Assembly (NCBI GenBank): GCA_937889645.1
Contig: CALBZE010000070.1
Span: 1 to 47,545, forward strand
Source: an uncultured bacterium
Lineage (GTDB): Bacteria; Gemmatimonadota; Gemmatimonadetes; Longimicrobiales; RSA9
Length of the DNA: 47,545 nt
Direction: 5' to 3'
Below the pieces are notes generated by a model. It saw only the letters and a list, made by a program, of their open reading frames with translations, was not told the origin of the DNA and ran no database searches. Every line of letters starts with the position of its first letter. Positions within the stretch are counted from its first letter, which is position 1. Positions 35,684 through 43,418 of this stretch are shown here, in pieces. A program made the position numbers and the translations under genes.

Positions 35684-35751
35684 GACTCCCACCCTCCGCT
35701 GCAGGGGCCGACCGGTCGGGCCGCCAGGCCGCCGGTCGGCCCGGCCAGGGA

Positions 35752-36144
35752 TCAGGACTCGCCGATGTGCTCCGCGTACGCGGCCTCGTCGAGCAGCTCG
35801 TCCAGCTCACCCGAATCGGTGATCCGGATCTTGATGAGCCACCCGTCGCCGTACGGATCCCGGTTGATGACCGCGGGGTCGGCGTCGACCGCGTCATTCA
35901 CCTCGATCACCGTCCCGGAGGCCGGGCAGTACAGGTCGCTGACCGCCTTGACCGCCTCGACGGTGCCGAAGACGTCGTTCTTGCGGAACTCATCGCCGAC
36001 CTTGGGCAGCTCGACGTAGACGATGTCGCCCAGCTCGCCCTGTGCGTAATCGGTGATGCCGACGTAATAAACCGACTCTTCCTCCGCCGGCTTGAGGTAC
36101 TCGTGCTCCTCGGTGTAAAGCAGCTCTGCCGGGATCTCCGACAT
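35752..36144 (-). CDS. gcvH: Glycine cleavage system H protein
   Basis: The 130-residue lipoyl carrier shuttles the aminomethyl group between the P, T and L proteins. The lipoylation lysine is K66 in FGTVEAVKAVSDL, within the barrel-sandwich fold that begins YTEEHEYLKP and includes VGITDYAQGELGDIVYVELP. GGAGG precedes the ATG. A promoter at 36192-36220 gives a leader of only about 40 bases, too short for a glycine riboswitch. gcvP lies downstream; gcvT is not in the window. Confidence 0.97.
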   Translation of the reverse strand: MSEIPAELLYTEEHEYLKPAEEESVYYVGITDYAQGELGDIVYVELPKVGDEFRKNDVFGTVEAVKAVSDLYCPASGTVIEVNDAVDADPAVINRDPYGDGWLIKIRITDSGELDELLDEAAYAEHIGES

Positions 36145-36191
36145 CGTTCCTCCATCGACTGATACGAGAGACGGGGGTCAGTGTGGGGGGG

Positions 36192-36220
36192 AGAATAGAC
36201 GCGACGTCAGCGAGCGTCAA
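36192..36220 (-). promoter_or_regulatory. Predicted gcvH promoter
   Basis: On the minus strand: TTGACG (36215-36220), 17-base spacer, TATTCT (36192-36197). It starts just after the stop codon of the DHp-domain gene and may drive gcvH through to the peptide transporter. Confidence 0.7.
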
Positions 36221-36239
36221 GGCCGCTCTGCGGGCGGAC

Positions 36240-36494
36240 TCAGGCGCGGTCCGGCGCGGTCGGACGGTCGGCCGCCACGGGCGTCGGCAGGTCGTTCAGC
36301 CGGCCCAGGATGTCGGCGAGGCGCCGCAGCTCGGAAGCGACCACGGAAAGCGACTGCCGGACCTCCGGATCGGTGACGCCCGGGTCGTCGAGGAGGAGCT
36401 GGACGTGGCCGAGCGCCGCCGTGAGGGGGTTGTTCGCGTCGTGACGAACCTTTCGAATCGCCTGGAGGACGTCCGCCCACTCTACCTGGTTCAT
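36240..36494 (-). CDS. Orphan histidine-kinase DHp (HisKA-like) domain protein
   Basis: The 84-residue protein is little more than one phospho-acceptor helical hairpin. The H-box is KVRHDANNPLTAALGHVQLL with H18 as the expected phosphorylation site, followed by a second helix (RQSLSVVASELRRLADILGRL) and a short polar tail. There is no sensor or ATPase domain in or next to the gene. It could be a phosphotransfer or dimerising partner for a kinase encoded elsewhere, or a remnant of a kinase. GGAGGG at good spacing sets the ATG, and a promoter lies at 36605-36634, so it looks like a deliberate gene. Confidence 0.75.
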   Translation of the reverse strand: MNQVEWADVLQAIRKVRHDANNPLTAALGHVQLLLDDPGVTDPEVRQSLSVVASELRRLADILGRLNDLPTPVAADRPTAPDRA

Positions 36495-36604
36495 CGAGCC
36501 CTCCGTGTCCGGGGTGGGGAGGTCTAGCATGGGGAGCGCCGCCCGGCACCTCGCCCGCCCCGAGCGGCGAGGATCGGGGGCCCGGACGGCCGAAGTCGGG
36601 GCGA

Positions 36605-36634
36605 AGTATACGTGGCACGGACGCCCCCGATCAA
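36605..36634 (-). promoter_or_regulatory. Predicted promoter of the DHp-domain gene
   Basis: On the minus strand: TTGATC (36629-36634), 18-base spacer, TATACT (36605-36610). The predicted leader is about 100 bases. Confidence 0.5.
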
Positions 36635-36647
36635 GGACGCACGACAG

Positions 36648-36676
36648 TTGCGGAACCTTCACCCGGCCGGTAGAGT
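36648..36676 (+). promoter_or_regulatory. Predicted promoter of a structured transcript
   Basis: TTGCGG (36648-36653), 17-base spacer, TAGAGT (36671-36676), giving a start near 36683. The same -35 form with 17-base spacing recurs at 40539 and 42548. Confidence 0.5.
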
Positions 36677-36797
36677 ATTCGGAGAGCGGCCGCGCCGGAG
36701 CGCGGCCTGGGCCGCCGACGCCGACCCCAGGCGGCGGCGACGGCGGACCGCGGGACGCACGAGCCCGCTGGTGTCCAGCCCGATCGTCCACTCAGCA

Positions 36798-36810
36798 AAG
36801 GAGGTGATCC
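36798..36810 (+). promoter_or_regulatory. Thirteen-base perfect Shine-Dalgarno
   Basis: AAGGAGGTGATCC is complementary to the entire GGATCACCTCCTT 3-prime end of 16S rRNA. It is the longest such match I saw in the window, and a TTG codon follows directly, six bases after GGAGG. Confidence 0.7.
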
Positions 36811-36873
36811 TTGTCCAGTCCGAGTAACTTGCGCAACCTGACACGGGCAAGCGATCGCCGTATCGGCGCCTAG
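36811..36873 (+). CDS. Possible 20-codon small ORF
   Basis: TTG at 36811 follows the 13-base Shine-Dalgarno at ideal spacing and opens a 20-codon frame (MSSPSNLRNL..., Arg-rich) ending TAG at 36871-36873. Its 3-prime half forms the left side of the long stem 36832-36842/36926-36936, so translation and folding would compete. The product is unrecognised. The ribosome site is the only strong evidence for translation. Confidence 0.35.
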   Translation: MSSPSNLRNLTRASDRRIGA

Positions 36874-36946
36874 CCGACGCGAAGCGGTTCACTGTCCGCA
36901 CCGGCCAGTGCCGACACGGCATTGCGTCAGGTTGCGGAAGCCCCCT

Positions 36947-36977
36947 ACGGCGCCGCCGGGATCTCCGGCGGCGCCGT
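36947..36977 (+). terminator. Intrinsic terminator of the structured transcript
   Basis: ACGGCGCCGCCGG and CCGGCGGCGCCGT form a perfect 13-bp stem with a five-base loop, followed by TTTCG. It lies about 150 bases before the acyl-CoA dehydrogenase start and separates the two units. Confidence 0.75.
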
Positions 36978-37124
36978 TTCGTATATCCCGGCGCGAGCGC
37001 TCGTCCCGGCGCCGGATCCGTCGCCGACGACGGGCCCCGAGTCTGGCAGGCACGCGGTTGGCGACGTATTTTTCGCCCGCTTCGTGAAGCCGCGAACGCA
37101 AACGTAAACGAAGGAGTTTCCCCG

Positions 37125-38294
37125 ATGTCCGTGGTTTCGTCCGGGATGGCGCACGCGCCACTTACCACGCTCTCCGAAGACGAGAGCATGTTTCGCGACG
37201 CCGTCCGGCAATTCGCCGAGGAGGCGGTCGCTCCACGCGTCCACGACATGGACGCCAAAGCGGCGCTCGACCCCGAGCTCCTGCCGCAGCTCTTCGAGAT
37301 GGGCCTCATGGGCGTCGAGGTCCCCGAGCAGTGGGGCGGCGCGGGCCTCACGTTCTTCACCTCCGTACTCGTCGTGGAGGAACTGTCGCGCGTCGACCCG
37401 AGCGTCGGCGTGCTGGTCGACGTCCAGAACACGCTGGTCAACAACTGCCTGCTCCGTTGGGGGAACGAGGAGCAGAAGGCGCGCTACTTCCCGCGCCTGA
37501 CCTCGGACACGGTCGGCGCCTATGCGCTGAGCGAGGCCGGGTCGGGCTCGGATGCGTTCGCGCTCGCCACGCGCGCTCGCCGCGATGGCGACGACTGGGT
37601 CCTCGAGGGGCGCAAGTTGTGGATCACCAACGGCGGCGAGGCGGGGATCTTCATCATCTTCGCGAACGCGAACCCCGAGGCGGGCTACAAGGGGATCACG
37701 GCGTTTATCGTCGAGCGCGACTTCCCCGGCTTCAGCATCGGGAAGAAGGAGGACAAGCTCGGGATCCGCGCCTCCTCGACCGTCGAGCTGATCCTGGACG
37801 GCGTGCGCGTGCCGCACGAGAATGTGCTGGGCGAGGTCGGCCAGGGGTACAAGATCGCGATCGAGACGCTCAACGAGGGGCGCATCGGGATCGGCGCCCA
37901 GATGGTCGGGCTCGCGCAGGGCGCGCTCGAGCACACGCTGCGGTACGTCCGCGAGCGCGAGCAGTTCGGCAAGCCGATCGCCGAGTTCCAGGGCGTGCAG
38001 TTCCAGCTCGCGCAGATGCGCACCGACATCGAGGCCGCGCGGCTCCTGGTCTACAACGCCGCCCGGCTCAAGGACGCGGGCCAGCCGTTCCTGGAGGAGG
38101 CGGCCATGGCGAAGCTCTTCGCCTCGCAGGTCGCCCAGCGCGTCTCCAGCCAGGCCATCGACCTCTTCGGCGGCTACGGCTTCACGCGCGAGTACCCGGT
38201 CGAGAAGCTGTATCGTGACTCGAAGATCGGCACGATCTACGAGGGCACGACCAACATGCAGCTCCAGACGATCGCGAAGTATATGCTGAGGTGA
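37125..38294 (+). CDS. Acyl-CoA dehydrogenase
   Basis: A 389-residue ACAD-family flavoenzyme that introduces the alpha-beta double bond in acyl-CoA and hands electrons to ETF. It shows EVPEQWGGAGLTF, the FAD-binding YALSEAGSGSDAFAL, KLWITNGGEAG, KLGIRASSTVELILDGVRVP and YREREQFGKPI-type signatures (VREREQFGKPI here). The catalytic base is E373 in TIYEGTTNMQLQTIAKYML, the position used by short-chain and branched-chain enzymes. The length fits short or 2-methyl-branched chain substrates. AAGGAG precedes the ATG at eight bases. It appears monocistronic, ending at the hairpin at 38355. Confidence 0.95.
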   Translation: MSVVSSGMAHAPLTTLSEDESMFRDAVRQFAEEAVAPRVHDMDAKAALDPELLPQLFEMGLMGVEVPEQWGGAGLTFFTSVLVVEELSRVDPSVGVLVDVQNTLVNNCLLRWGNEEQKARYFPRLTSDTVGAYALSEAGSGSDAFALATRARRDGDDWVLEGRKLWITNGGEAGIFIIFANANPEAGYKGITAFIVERDFPGFSIGKKEDKLGIRASSTVELILDGVRVPHENVLGEVGQGYKIAIETLNEGRIGIGAQMVGLAQGALEHTLRYVREREQFGKPIAEFQGVQFQLAQMRTDIEAARLLVYNAARLKDAGQPFLEEAAMAKLFASQVAQRVSSQAIDLFGGYGFTREYPVEKLYRDSKIGTIYEGTTNMQLQTIAKYMLR

Positions 38295-38354
38295 GTCGGC
38301 GGGCGGGCGGCTCTGACGACCGCCCGCCGCCCCGGCAAAACCTGCGAACGAGAA

Positions 38355-38385
38355 ACTCCCGCCCTCGGTCCTCGGGGGCGGGAGT
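38355..38385. terminator. Bidirectional terminator
   Basis: ACTCCCGCCC and GGGCGGGAGT form a 10-bp stem between the convergent acyl-CoA dehydrogenase and lipoprotein genes. On the plus strand CCTCTCTTGG follows, and on the minus strand TTCTCG. Confidence 0.75.
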
Positions 38386-38417
38386 CCTCTCTTGGTCCGA
38401 GGGCGCGGGCGGTCGCG

Positions 38418-38843
38418 TCACGAGGGGGACTTGTAATTGCCCACCCTGCGAAATACGACGTGCAGTCCGCGGAGATCGGGGATCACGATGGTCGTGTCCG
38501 TCCTTACGCCGACCCATTGCACGTTGTTGTCCCCGCCGACGAACGAGATCCCGCCGCCGGTCTCGTCGGGGATCGCGTTGCCCCGCGCCTGCACGACGGT
38601 CGTGCCCACGCCCGGCTGGAATACGTTGAAGGTCATCCAGTAATTGGTGTCGAAGTCGATCAACAGCTCGCCCGAGACCAGGGTACCCTGGATCCAGGAC
38701 GTCTCCACGGCCGCCGGGAGGCTGCCTTCGTTGACGGATACGAGCCGAAACTCGCCGTTGTACTCGGCCGGCGTCAGGCCGGTGAAGCTGTCGTCGGAGC
38801 AGGCGCCGAGGACCAATGCAACAATGGCTATCGCCGCGCGCAT
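38418..38843 (-). CDS. Small lipoprotein, unknown function
   Basis: The 141-residue protein starts MRAAIAIVALVLGAC, with C15 in the lipobox. The mature part is a compact beta-rich domain (YNGEFRLVSVNEGSLPAAV, LLIDFDTNYWMTFNVF, ISFVGGDNNVQWVGV) ending in VVFRRVG; a lipocalin-like or META-like envelope domain is possible, but I do not recognise the family. GAGGAGGG sets the ATG at 38843; longer in-frame starts lack both a signal peptide and a ribosome site. It is convergent with the dehydrogenase and lies downstream of the CstB-like gene on the same strand. Confidence 0.7.
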   Translation of the reverse strand: MRAAIAIVALVLGACSDDSFTGLTPAEYNGEFRLVSVNEGSLPAAVETSWIQGTLVSGELLIDFDTNYWMTFNVFQPGVGTTVVQARGNAIPDETGGGISFVGGDNNVQWVGVRTDTTIVIPDLRGLHVVFRRVGNYKSPS

Positions 38844-38981
38844 GCCACCCTCCTCGTGACGTTTCCCAGTCGAGCGGGTATCGCCGCCGATCGACGTTCC
38901 AGGATTATCGAAACGACCGAACACGCTCCCTTCTGACAAGGGCGCGGCTCGCCTCGCGACAATCGGTGCGCCGCCAACGCC

Positions 38982-40436
38982 TCACGCGCCGGCGGCGTTC
39001 CCCCGGACAACGGGGCGGCCGGCGGCCTGCCAGGCGGCGATGCCGCCGGCCAGGTCGATCACATTGTCGATCCCGTGCGCCTTGAGCACGCTCGCGGCGA
39101 TCGCGCTCCGCGCGCCGCCCTGGCAGTGCACGACGAGGGGGCGGTCGACCGGGACCTCCTCGAGGCGGTCGGGGAGGTCGCCCAAGGGCACGTGAACGAC
39201 GCGGCCGCCGGCAACGGACTCCGGGAGCCGGGCGGTTTCCCACTCGACCCGCCCCCGGACGTCCAGGACCGTGAACTCGCCCGAGCGTGCGGCGAACTCG
39301 TCGACCGTGAGCTGCGGCACCGATCCGAGCGCCCGGCCGACGGCGGGCCATGCCGGGACGACGTCGCCAGTGAAGTACCCGGCGATCCGATCCAGGCCGA
39401 TCATCGCCAGGTCCTTGACCGCCTCGTCCAGCGCGTGAGTCGCGCCGTCCTCCACGATCAGGTAGAAGTCCCGGTCGTACGGGACCAGCCACCCGGCCCA
39501 CGTGTTGAACGAGCGGTTCAGCGGGATGTTGATCGTCCCCGGCACGTGCGCGGCAGCGAAGTCGGCCGCCCGGCGCGTGTCGATCACGACCGCGCCGTCG
39601 CCCAGGACCATCGCGAGCCGGTCGGCCGGGAGGCGCTCCGGACGACGGAACCCGTTGAGGATCGGCGGACCGAGCTTGTTGATCCGCTTCATCTGCGCGA
39701 AGTACTTCGGCGCCTCGGGCTGACCCGCGAGCACCGCGCGGACGAACTCTTCCTCATCCTCGATCCCGAACGCCCAGTTGAAGAGGCGCTCGTAGCCGAC
39801 CGTGCTCTGCGGGATCGCGCTCAGCCCCTTCCCGCACGCGCTCCCGGCGCCGTGCCCCGGCCAGATCTGGAGCCAGTCGGGCTGCGACTTGAACGCCTGG
39901 AGCGACCGGAACAGACGCCGCGCGCCGGGCTCCGCCGTGCCCTCCACGCCGGCCGCCTTCTCGAGAAGGTCCGGGCGGCCGACGTCGCCGACGAAGACGA
40001 AGTCCCCGGTCAGCGCCGCGATCGGACGGTCGGCCGCGGCGCCGTCCGTGACCAGGAACATCAGGTGCTCCGGCGTGTGGCCGGGCGTGTGGACCGCCCG
40101 GATCCGGATGTTGCCGACGTCGAACGTGTCGCCATCCCTGAGCAGGACCGTCGGCCGCTCGCCGGCGTAGGCGTACTTCCAGTTCTCGTCGCCCTCGTCC
40201 GAGAGGTACATCGTCGCGCCGGTGCGGGCGGCCAGCTCTCGGAGCCCGGACACGAAGTCGGCGTGGATGTGCGTCTCCGTCACGGCGGTGATGCGCACGC
40301 CCTCGCGCTCGGCCGCCTCGATGTACCGGCCGACGTCCCGCATCGGGTCGACCACCACCGCCTCGCCCGTCGCCGCGCACCCGAGCAGGTAGCTGGCCTG
40401 GGAGAGCTTCTCGTCGTAGAACCGTTTGACGATCAT
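38982..40436 (-). CDS. CstB-like persulfide dioxygenase-rhodanese fusion
   Basis: The 484-residue protein begins with a metallo-beta-lactamase domain of the persulfide dioxygenase/glyoxalase II class (THIHADFVSG, TPGHTPEHL, LTGDFVFVGDVGRPDL). A first rhodanese-like domain follows (about 270-365) that lacks a catalytic Cys, then an active rhodanese with C438 in CQGGARS. This order is that of CstB, which oxidises low-molecular-weight persulfides and releases thiosulfate during sulfide detoxification. GGAG about ten bases before the ATG sets the start. It is divergent from the long acyl-CoA dehydrogenase gene; a palindromic operator lies in the shared intergenic region. Confidence 0.9.
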   Translation of the reverse strand: MIVKRFYDEKLSQASYLLGCAATGEAVVVDPMRDVGRYIEAAEREGVRITAVTETHIHADFVSGLRELAARTGATMYLSDEGDENWKYAYAGERPTVLLRDGDTFDVGNIRIRAVHTPGHTPEHLMFLVTDGAAADRPIAALTGDFVFVGDVGRPDLLEKAAGVEGTAEPGARRLFRSLQAFKSQPDWLQIWPGHGAGSACGKGLSAIPQSTVGYERLFNWAFGIEDEEEFVRAVLAGQPEAPKYFAQMKRINKLGPPILNGFRRPERLPADRLAMVLGDGAVVIDTRRAADFAAAHVPGTINIPLNRSFNTWAGWLVPYDRDFYLIVEDGATHALDEAVKDLAMIGLDRIAGYFTGDVVPAWPAVGRALGSVPQLTVDEFAARSGEFTVLDVRGRVEWETARLPESVAGGRVVHVPLGDLPDRLEEVPVDRPLVVHCQGGARSAIAASVLKAHGIDNVIDLAGGIAAWQAAGRPVVRGNAAGA

Positions 40437-40538
40437 GTTCGCACACTCCTTTTCGAAGACATCCCTGCGGCTCTTGTCCCGCGCGGCCGGCGAGCACGCG
40501 GCCCGAAGCGTGCAGCGAGGCGACGCCCGCGATCCAAA

Positions 40539-40567
40539 TTGCGCGACGCGGTATGTTACCCTATATT
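40539..40567 (+). promoter_or_regulatory. Predicted promoter of the long acyl-CoA dehydrogenase gene
   Basis: TTGCGC (40539-40544), 17-base spacer, TATATT (40562-40567), in an A/T-rich island within GC-rich DNA. The predicted start near 40574 lies inside the palindrome at 40569-40583. Confidence 0.6.
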
Positions 40568-40568
40568 A

Positions 40569-40583
40569 CCGAACACTGTTCGG
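40569..40583. promoter_or_regulatory. Palindromic operator
   Basis: CCGAACA-C-TGTTCGG is a perfect 7-bp inverted repeat around one base. It directly follows the -10 box and covers the predicted transcription start, the usual place for a repressor site. Size and symmetry suit a TetR-type repressor of fatty-acid degradation; no such regulator gene is adjacent. Confidence 0.6.
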
Positions 40584-40641
40584 CATATCTCGGGACGCGC
40601 GGCCGGGCACGGCCGCGTCCAACGCGGTGTCAGGGGGTGCC

Positions 40642-42531
40642 ATGAGCGCGACGGTGCAGGTCAACGAGCGGGAGGCGCGGGCCGTTGCCGAGGCTGCCCG
40701 CGAGAAGGATTGGGTCAAGCCCAGTTTCGTGCGCGAGCTCTTCCTGGGTCGTCTGCGGCTGGATCTGATCTACCCGGCGCCGGAACCGGATGCGGAGGCG
40801 GAGCGGCGGACGGACGAGTTCCTGGCGCGCGCGGAGGCGTTCCTGCGGGAGAACGTGGATCCGGAGCAGATCGAGCGGGAGGCGCGGGTACCGGACCACG
40901 TGATCCAGGGGCTGAAGGAGCTGGGCGCCTTCGGCCTGAAGATCCCGCGGGAGTACGGCGGGCTGGAGCTGTCCCAGCGGGGGTACAACCGTGCGATCTC
41001 GACGATCGGCGCGTACTCGGCGCCGCTGGGCGTGCTGCTGTCGGCGCACCAGTCGATCGGCGTGCCGCAGCCGCTGAAGATGTTCGGCACGGAGGAGCAG
41101 AAGAAGAAGTACCTGCCGCGCCTCGCGAAGGGCGAGATCTCGGCGTTCGCGCTGACGGAGCCGGACGTGGGGAGCGACCCGGCGCGGGTGAGCGCGACGG
41201 CGACGCCGACGGAGGATGGGAGCGCGTACATCCTGAACGGCGAGAAGCTGTGGTGCACGAACGGCCCGATCGCGGACGTGATGGTGGTGATGGCGCGGAC
41301 GCCGGCGCGGGATGGGAAGCCGCGGGGCGGGATCACGGCGTTCATCGTGGAGCGGGAGTGGGAAGGGGTCGAGGTCGTGCATCGCTGCCAGTTCATGGGG
41401 CTGCGCGGTATCGAGAACGGCGTGATCCGTTTCAACAACGTGCGTGTCCCGAAGGAGAACGTGCTGTGGGGCGAGGGCCGCGGGCTGAAGCTGGCGCTGA
41501 TCACGCTGAACACGGGTCGTCTGACGATCCCGGCGACGTGCGCCGCGAGCGCGAAGTGGTGCCTCAAGGTCGTGCGTGAGTGGAGCGGCTCCCGGCAGCA
41601 GTGGGGCACGGCGGTTGGGCGTCACGACGCGGTAGCGCAGAAGATCTCCGAGATCGCGGCGAAGGCGTTCGCGATGGAGGCGGTCGCGGACCTTGCGGCG
41701 CGGATGGCGGACTCGGGCGAGTACGACATCCGGCTGGAGGCGGCGGTCGCGAAGATGTTCAACTCGGAGGCGGCGTGGGAGGTGATCGACGACACGCTGC
41801 AGATCCGTGGCGGGCGCGGCTACGAGACGGCGGAGTCGCTGGCGGCGCGCGGCGAGGCGCCGATCCCGGTGGAGCGTCTGATGCGCGACCTCCGGATCAA
41901 CACGATCTTCGAGGGCTCGAGCGAGATCATGCGGCTGTTCATCGCCCGCGAGGCGGTGGATCCGCACCTGCAGCGGGCGGGCGCGGTGCTCGAGCCGGAG
42001 GCGTCGCTCGGTGCGAAGGCGAAGGACGCGGTCGGGCTCGGGCTGCACATGGCCGGGTGGGTCGCCGGCAACATGGTCGGCTGGGGCCGCTGGCCCAAGT
42101 ACGGCGAGTTCGGTCGTCTGGCGCCGCACCTTCGGTATGCGGACCGCACGGCCCGCAAGCTGGCCAGGACGCTGGCGTTCCAGATGGCGCGGCTGGGCCC
42201 GAAGCTGGAGAAGCGGCAGTCGATCCTGTTCCGCCTGGTGGACGTGGGTGCGGAGATCTTCGCGATCGCGGCCACGTGCGGCCGTGCACAGGAGCTCGTG
42301 CGGCGGAACCCCGCGGACGAGGGGCCGTTGGTGATGGCGGATCTCTTCTGCCGTGGCGCGCGTCGCCGGATCGCGGAGTCGTTCCGGGCGATCGCGAAGA
42401 ACGACGACGTGTTCCGCTACCGCGTTGCGCAGCAGGTCCTGTCGGGCGAGCACACGTGGCTGGAGGCCGGCGTCGTCGACCTGACGACGGCGACGGTCAA
42501 GCAGGGCGAAGCGGTGGAAGTCTCCGCGTAG
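40642..42531 (+). CDS. Long acyl-CoA dehydrogenase (VLCAD-like)
   Basis: The 629-residue protein has an ACAD core in its first 430 residues (LKIPREYGGLELSQRGYNR, ALTEPDVGSDPARV, KLWCTNGPIADVMVVMART, GLRGIENGVIRFNNVRVP) and E424 in INTIFEGSSEIMRLF as the likely catalytic base. The extra C-terminal helical region of about 190 residues is typical of VLCAD-like and FadE-type enzymes that dimerise and bind membranes, so long-chain acyl-CoA is the likely substrate. The start at 40642 has GGGGG upstream; an earlier frame begins inside the promoter region and is rejected. Control by the operator at 40569 is inferred. Confidence 0.92.
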   Translation: MSATVQVNEREARAVAEAAREKDWVKPSFVRELFLGRLRLDLIYPAPEPDAEAERRTDEFLARAEAFLRENVDPEQIEREARVPDHVIQGLKELGAFGLKIPREYGGLELSQRGYNRAISTIGAYSAPLGVLLSAHQSIGVPQPLKMFGTEEQKKKYLPRLAKGEISAFALTEPDVGSDPARVSATATPTEDGSAYILNGEKLWCTNGPIADVMVVMARTPARDGKPRGGITAFIVEREWEGVEVVHRCQFMGLRGIENGVIRFNNVRVPKENVLWGEGRGLKLALITLNTGRLTIPATCAASAKWCLKVVREWSGSRQQWGTAVGRHDAVAQKISEIAAKAFAMEAVADLAARMADSGEYDIRLEAAVAKMFNSEAAWEVIDDTLQIRGGRGYETAESLAARGEAPIPVERLMRDLRINTIFEGSSEIMRLFIAREAVDPHLQRAGAVLEPEASLGAKAKDAVGLGLHMAGWVAGNMVGWGRWPKYGEFGRLAPHLRYADRTARKLARTLAFQMARLGPKLEKRQSILFRLVDVGAEIFAIAATCGRAQELVRRNPADEGPLVMADLFCRGARRRIAESFRAIAKNDDVFRYRVAQQVLSGEHTWLEAGVVDLTTATVKQGEAVEVSA

Positions 42532-42547
42532 TTGGCGGATAGCATCC

Positions 42548-42576
42548 TTGCGGCGTTGGGAGGGCGGACCTAGACT
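42548..42576 (+). promoter_or_regulatory. Predicted promoter of the AraC-type gene
   Basis: TTGCGG (42548-42553), 17-base spacer, TAGACT (42571-42576), between the dehydrogenase stop and the regulator start at 42621. Confidence 0.5.
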
Positions 42577-42620
42577 AGAGGGCCCGGACAGCATGGCGCG
42601 CCTCTGGCCGGAGCCGCCCG

Positions 42621-43412
42621 ATGGCCCTGATCGCCGCATTACTGCCCGACCAGGCCGATCGTACGAGCCTGGCTGCCGCGGTACACCCACACAGCGTCGA
42701 GTGGGCGCGCGATTGGCGTGACCTGGATCGGGTCGTGCGGCTGCGGCCTGTGCAGGCCGCGATCGCGGACCTCCGTGCGGAAGCGAGAAAGGACGGGGTG
42801 TTGCGGGTGTTGCGCTTGTCGCAACGCTACCCGCGCACCCCGATCTTCGTTTGGGGCGACCCTGACGGTCGCGAGCTGTACCGCCTCGGGAAGGCGGGCG
42901 CGGCTGACGTGATATTCCCGCACGACGCCGCCGACGGTCAGTACCTGGGCGAGCTGTTCGAGCCGGCGCTGGGCGACGCGATCGCGCCGGTGATCGACAG
43001 GCGGCTGCGAGGCAGGGTCTCCGAGGCGGCGCGGCTGCTGGTGCGCGAGGCGGCGGCGCGGATCCCGGAGCACGTGCAGGTGCCCGACCTCGCGCGGGCG
43101 TACCGCATCTCGGTCTCGACGCTGGAGCGCCGCTGCGAGGCGTGGGGGCTGCCGACGCCGGGTCGCCTGCTCCTCTGGCTACGGATCCTGTACGGGCTTC
43201 ACTGGCTCCAGGAGCCGGGCCGGAGCGTGGAATCGGTCGCATCGCAGCTCGGCTACTCGTCTGGCGCGGCGTTCCGCAGGGCGATCAAGGCGACGGTCGG
43301 TGGAAGACCCGCGCCGCTGCGCACCCGTTCGGGGTTCGACCGTGCGCTGGACCTCTTCCTCGCGGAACTCCCGGGCGACGGCGCGTACCGGCGCGTCTCG
43401 ACTCTCGGATGA
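42621..43412 (+). CDS. AraC-type helix-turn-helix transcriptional regulator
   Basis: The C-terminal part of this 263-residue protein (about 145-235) has the double HTH of AraC regulators: VPDLARAYRISVSTLERRCEAWG and SVESVASQLGYSSGAAFRRAIKATVG. The N-terminal 130 residues (LIAALLPDQADRTSLAAAV, FVWGDPDGRELYRLGKAGAADVIF) resemble a receiver fold by layout but lack a clear phosphorylation Asp. A degenerate receiver or other sensor is possible. The TPR gene follows after six bases, so the two probably act together. Confidence 0.82.
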   Translation: MALIAALLPDQADRTSLAAAVHPHSVEWARDWRDLDRVVRLRPVQAAIADLRAEARKDGVLRVLRLSQRYPRTPIFVWGDPDGRELYRLGKAGAADVIFPHDAADGQYLGELFEPALGDAIAPVIDRRLRGRVSEAARLLVREAAARIPEHVQVPDLARAYRISVSTLERRCEAWGLPTPGRLLLWLRILYGLHWLQEPGRSVESVASQLGYSSGAAFRRAIKATVGGRPAPLRTRSGFDRALDLFLAELPGDGAYRRVSTLG

Positions 43413-43418
43413 TCCCCG

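Larger units (their letters stand above)
36683..36977 (+). ncRNA. Candidate structured RNA or leader of about 295 nucleotides
   Basis: This unit has a promoter at one end and a terminator at the other and lies in a 630-base gap between genes. GGCCGCGC/GCGCGGCC forms a hairpin (36688-36707). CCTGGG with CCCAGG (36706-36711/36726-36731) and CCGCCG with CGGCGG (36712-36717/36732-36737) interleave as an H-type pseudoknot. CGCAACCTGAC and GTCAGGTTGCG (36832-36842/36926-36936) close a domain containing hairpins at 36856-36868 and 36910-36920. High GC makes some pairing expected by chance. It matches no RNA family I recognise (not RNase P, tmRNA, 6S or SRP). Confidence 0.35.

Noticed and set aside
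36145..36191. Glycine riboswitch in front of gcvH
   Set aside because: The predicted leader is only about 40 bases and lacks room for an aptamer.
36798..36810. Antisense 16S rRNA fragment
   Set aside because: The match is limited to the 13 bases of the anti-Shine-Dalgarno tail. Flanking bases do not continue into 16S sequence, so it is a strong ribosome site rather than a gene fragment.
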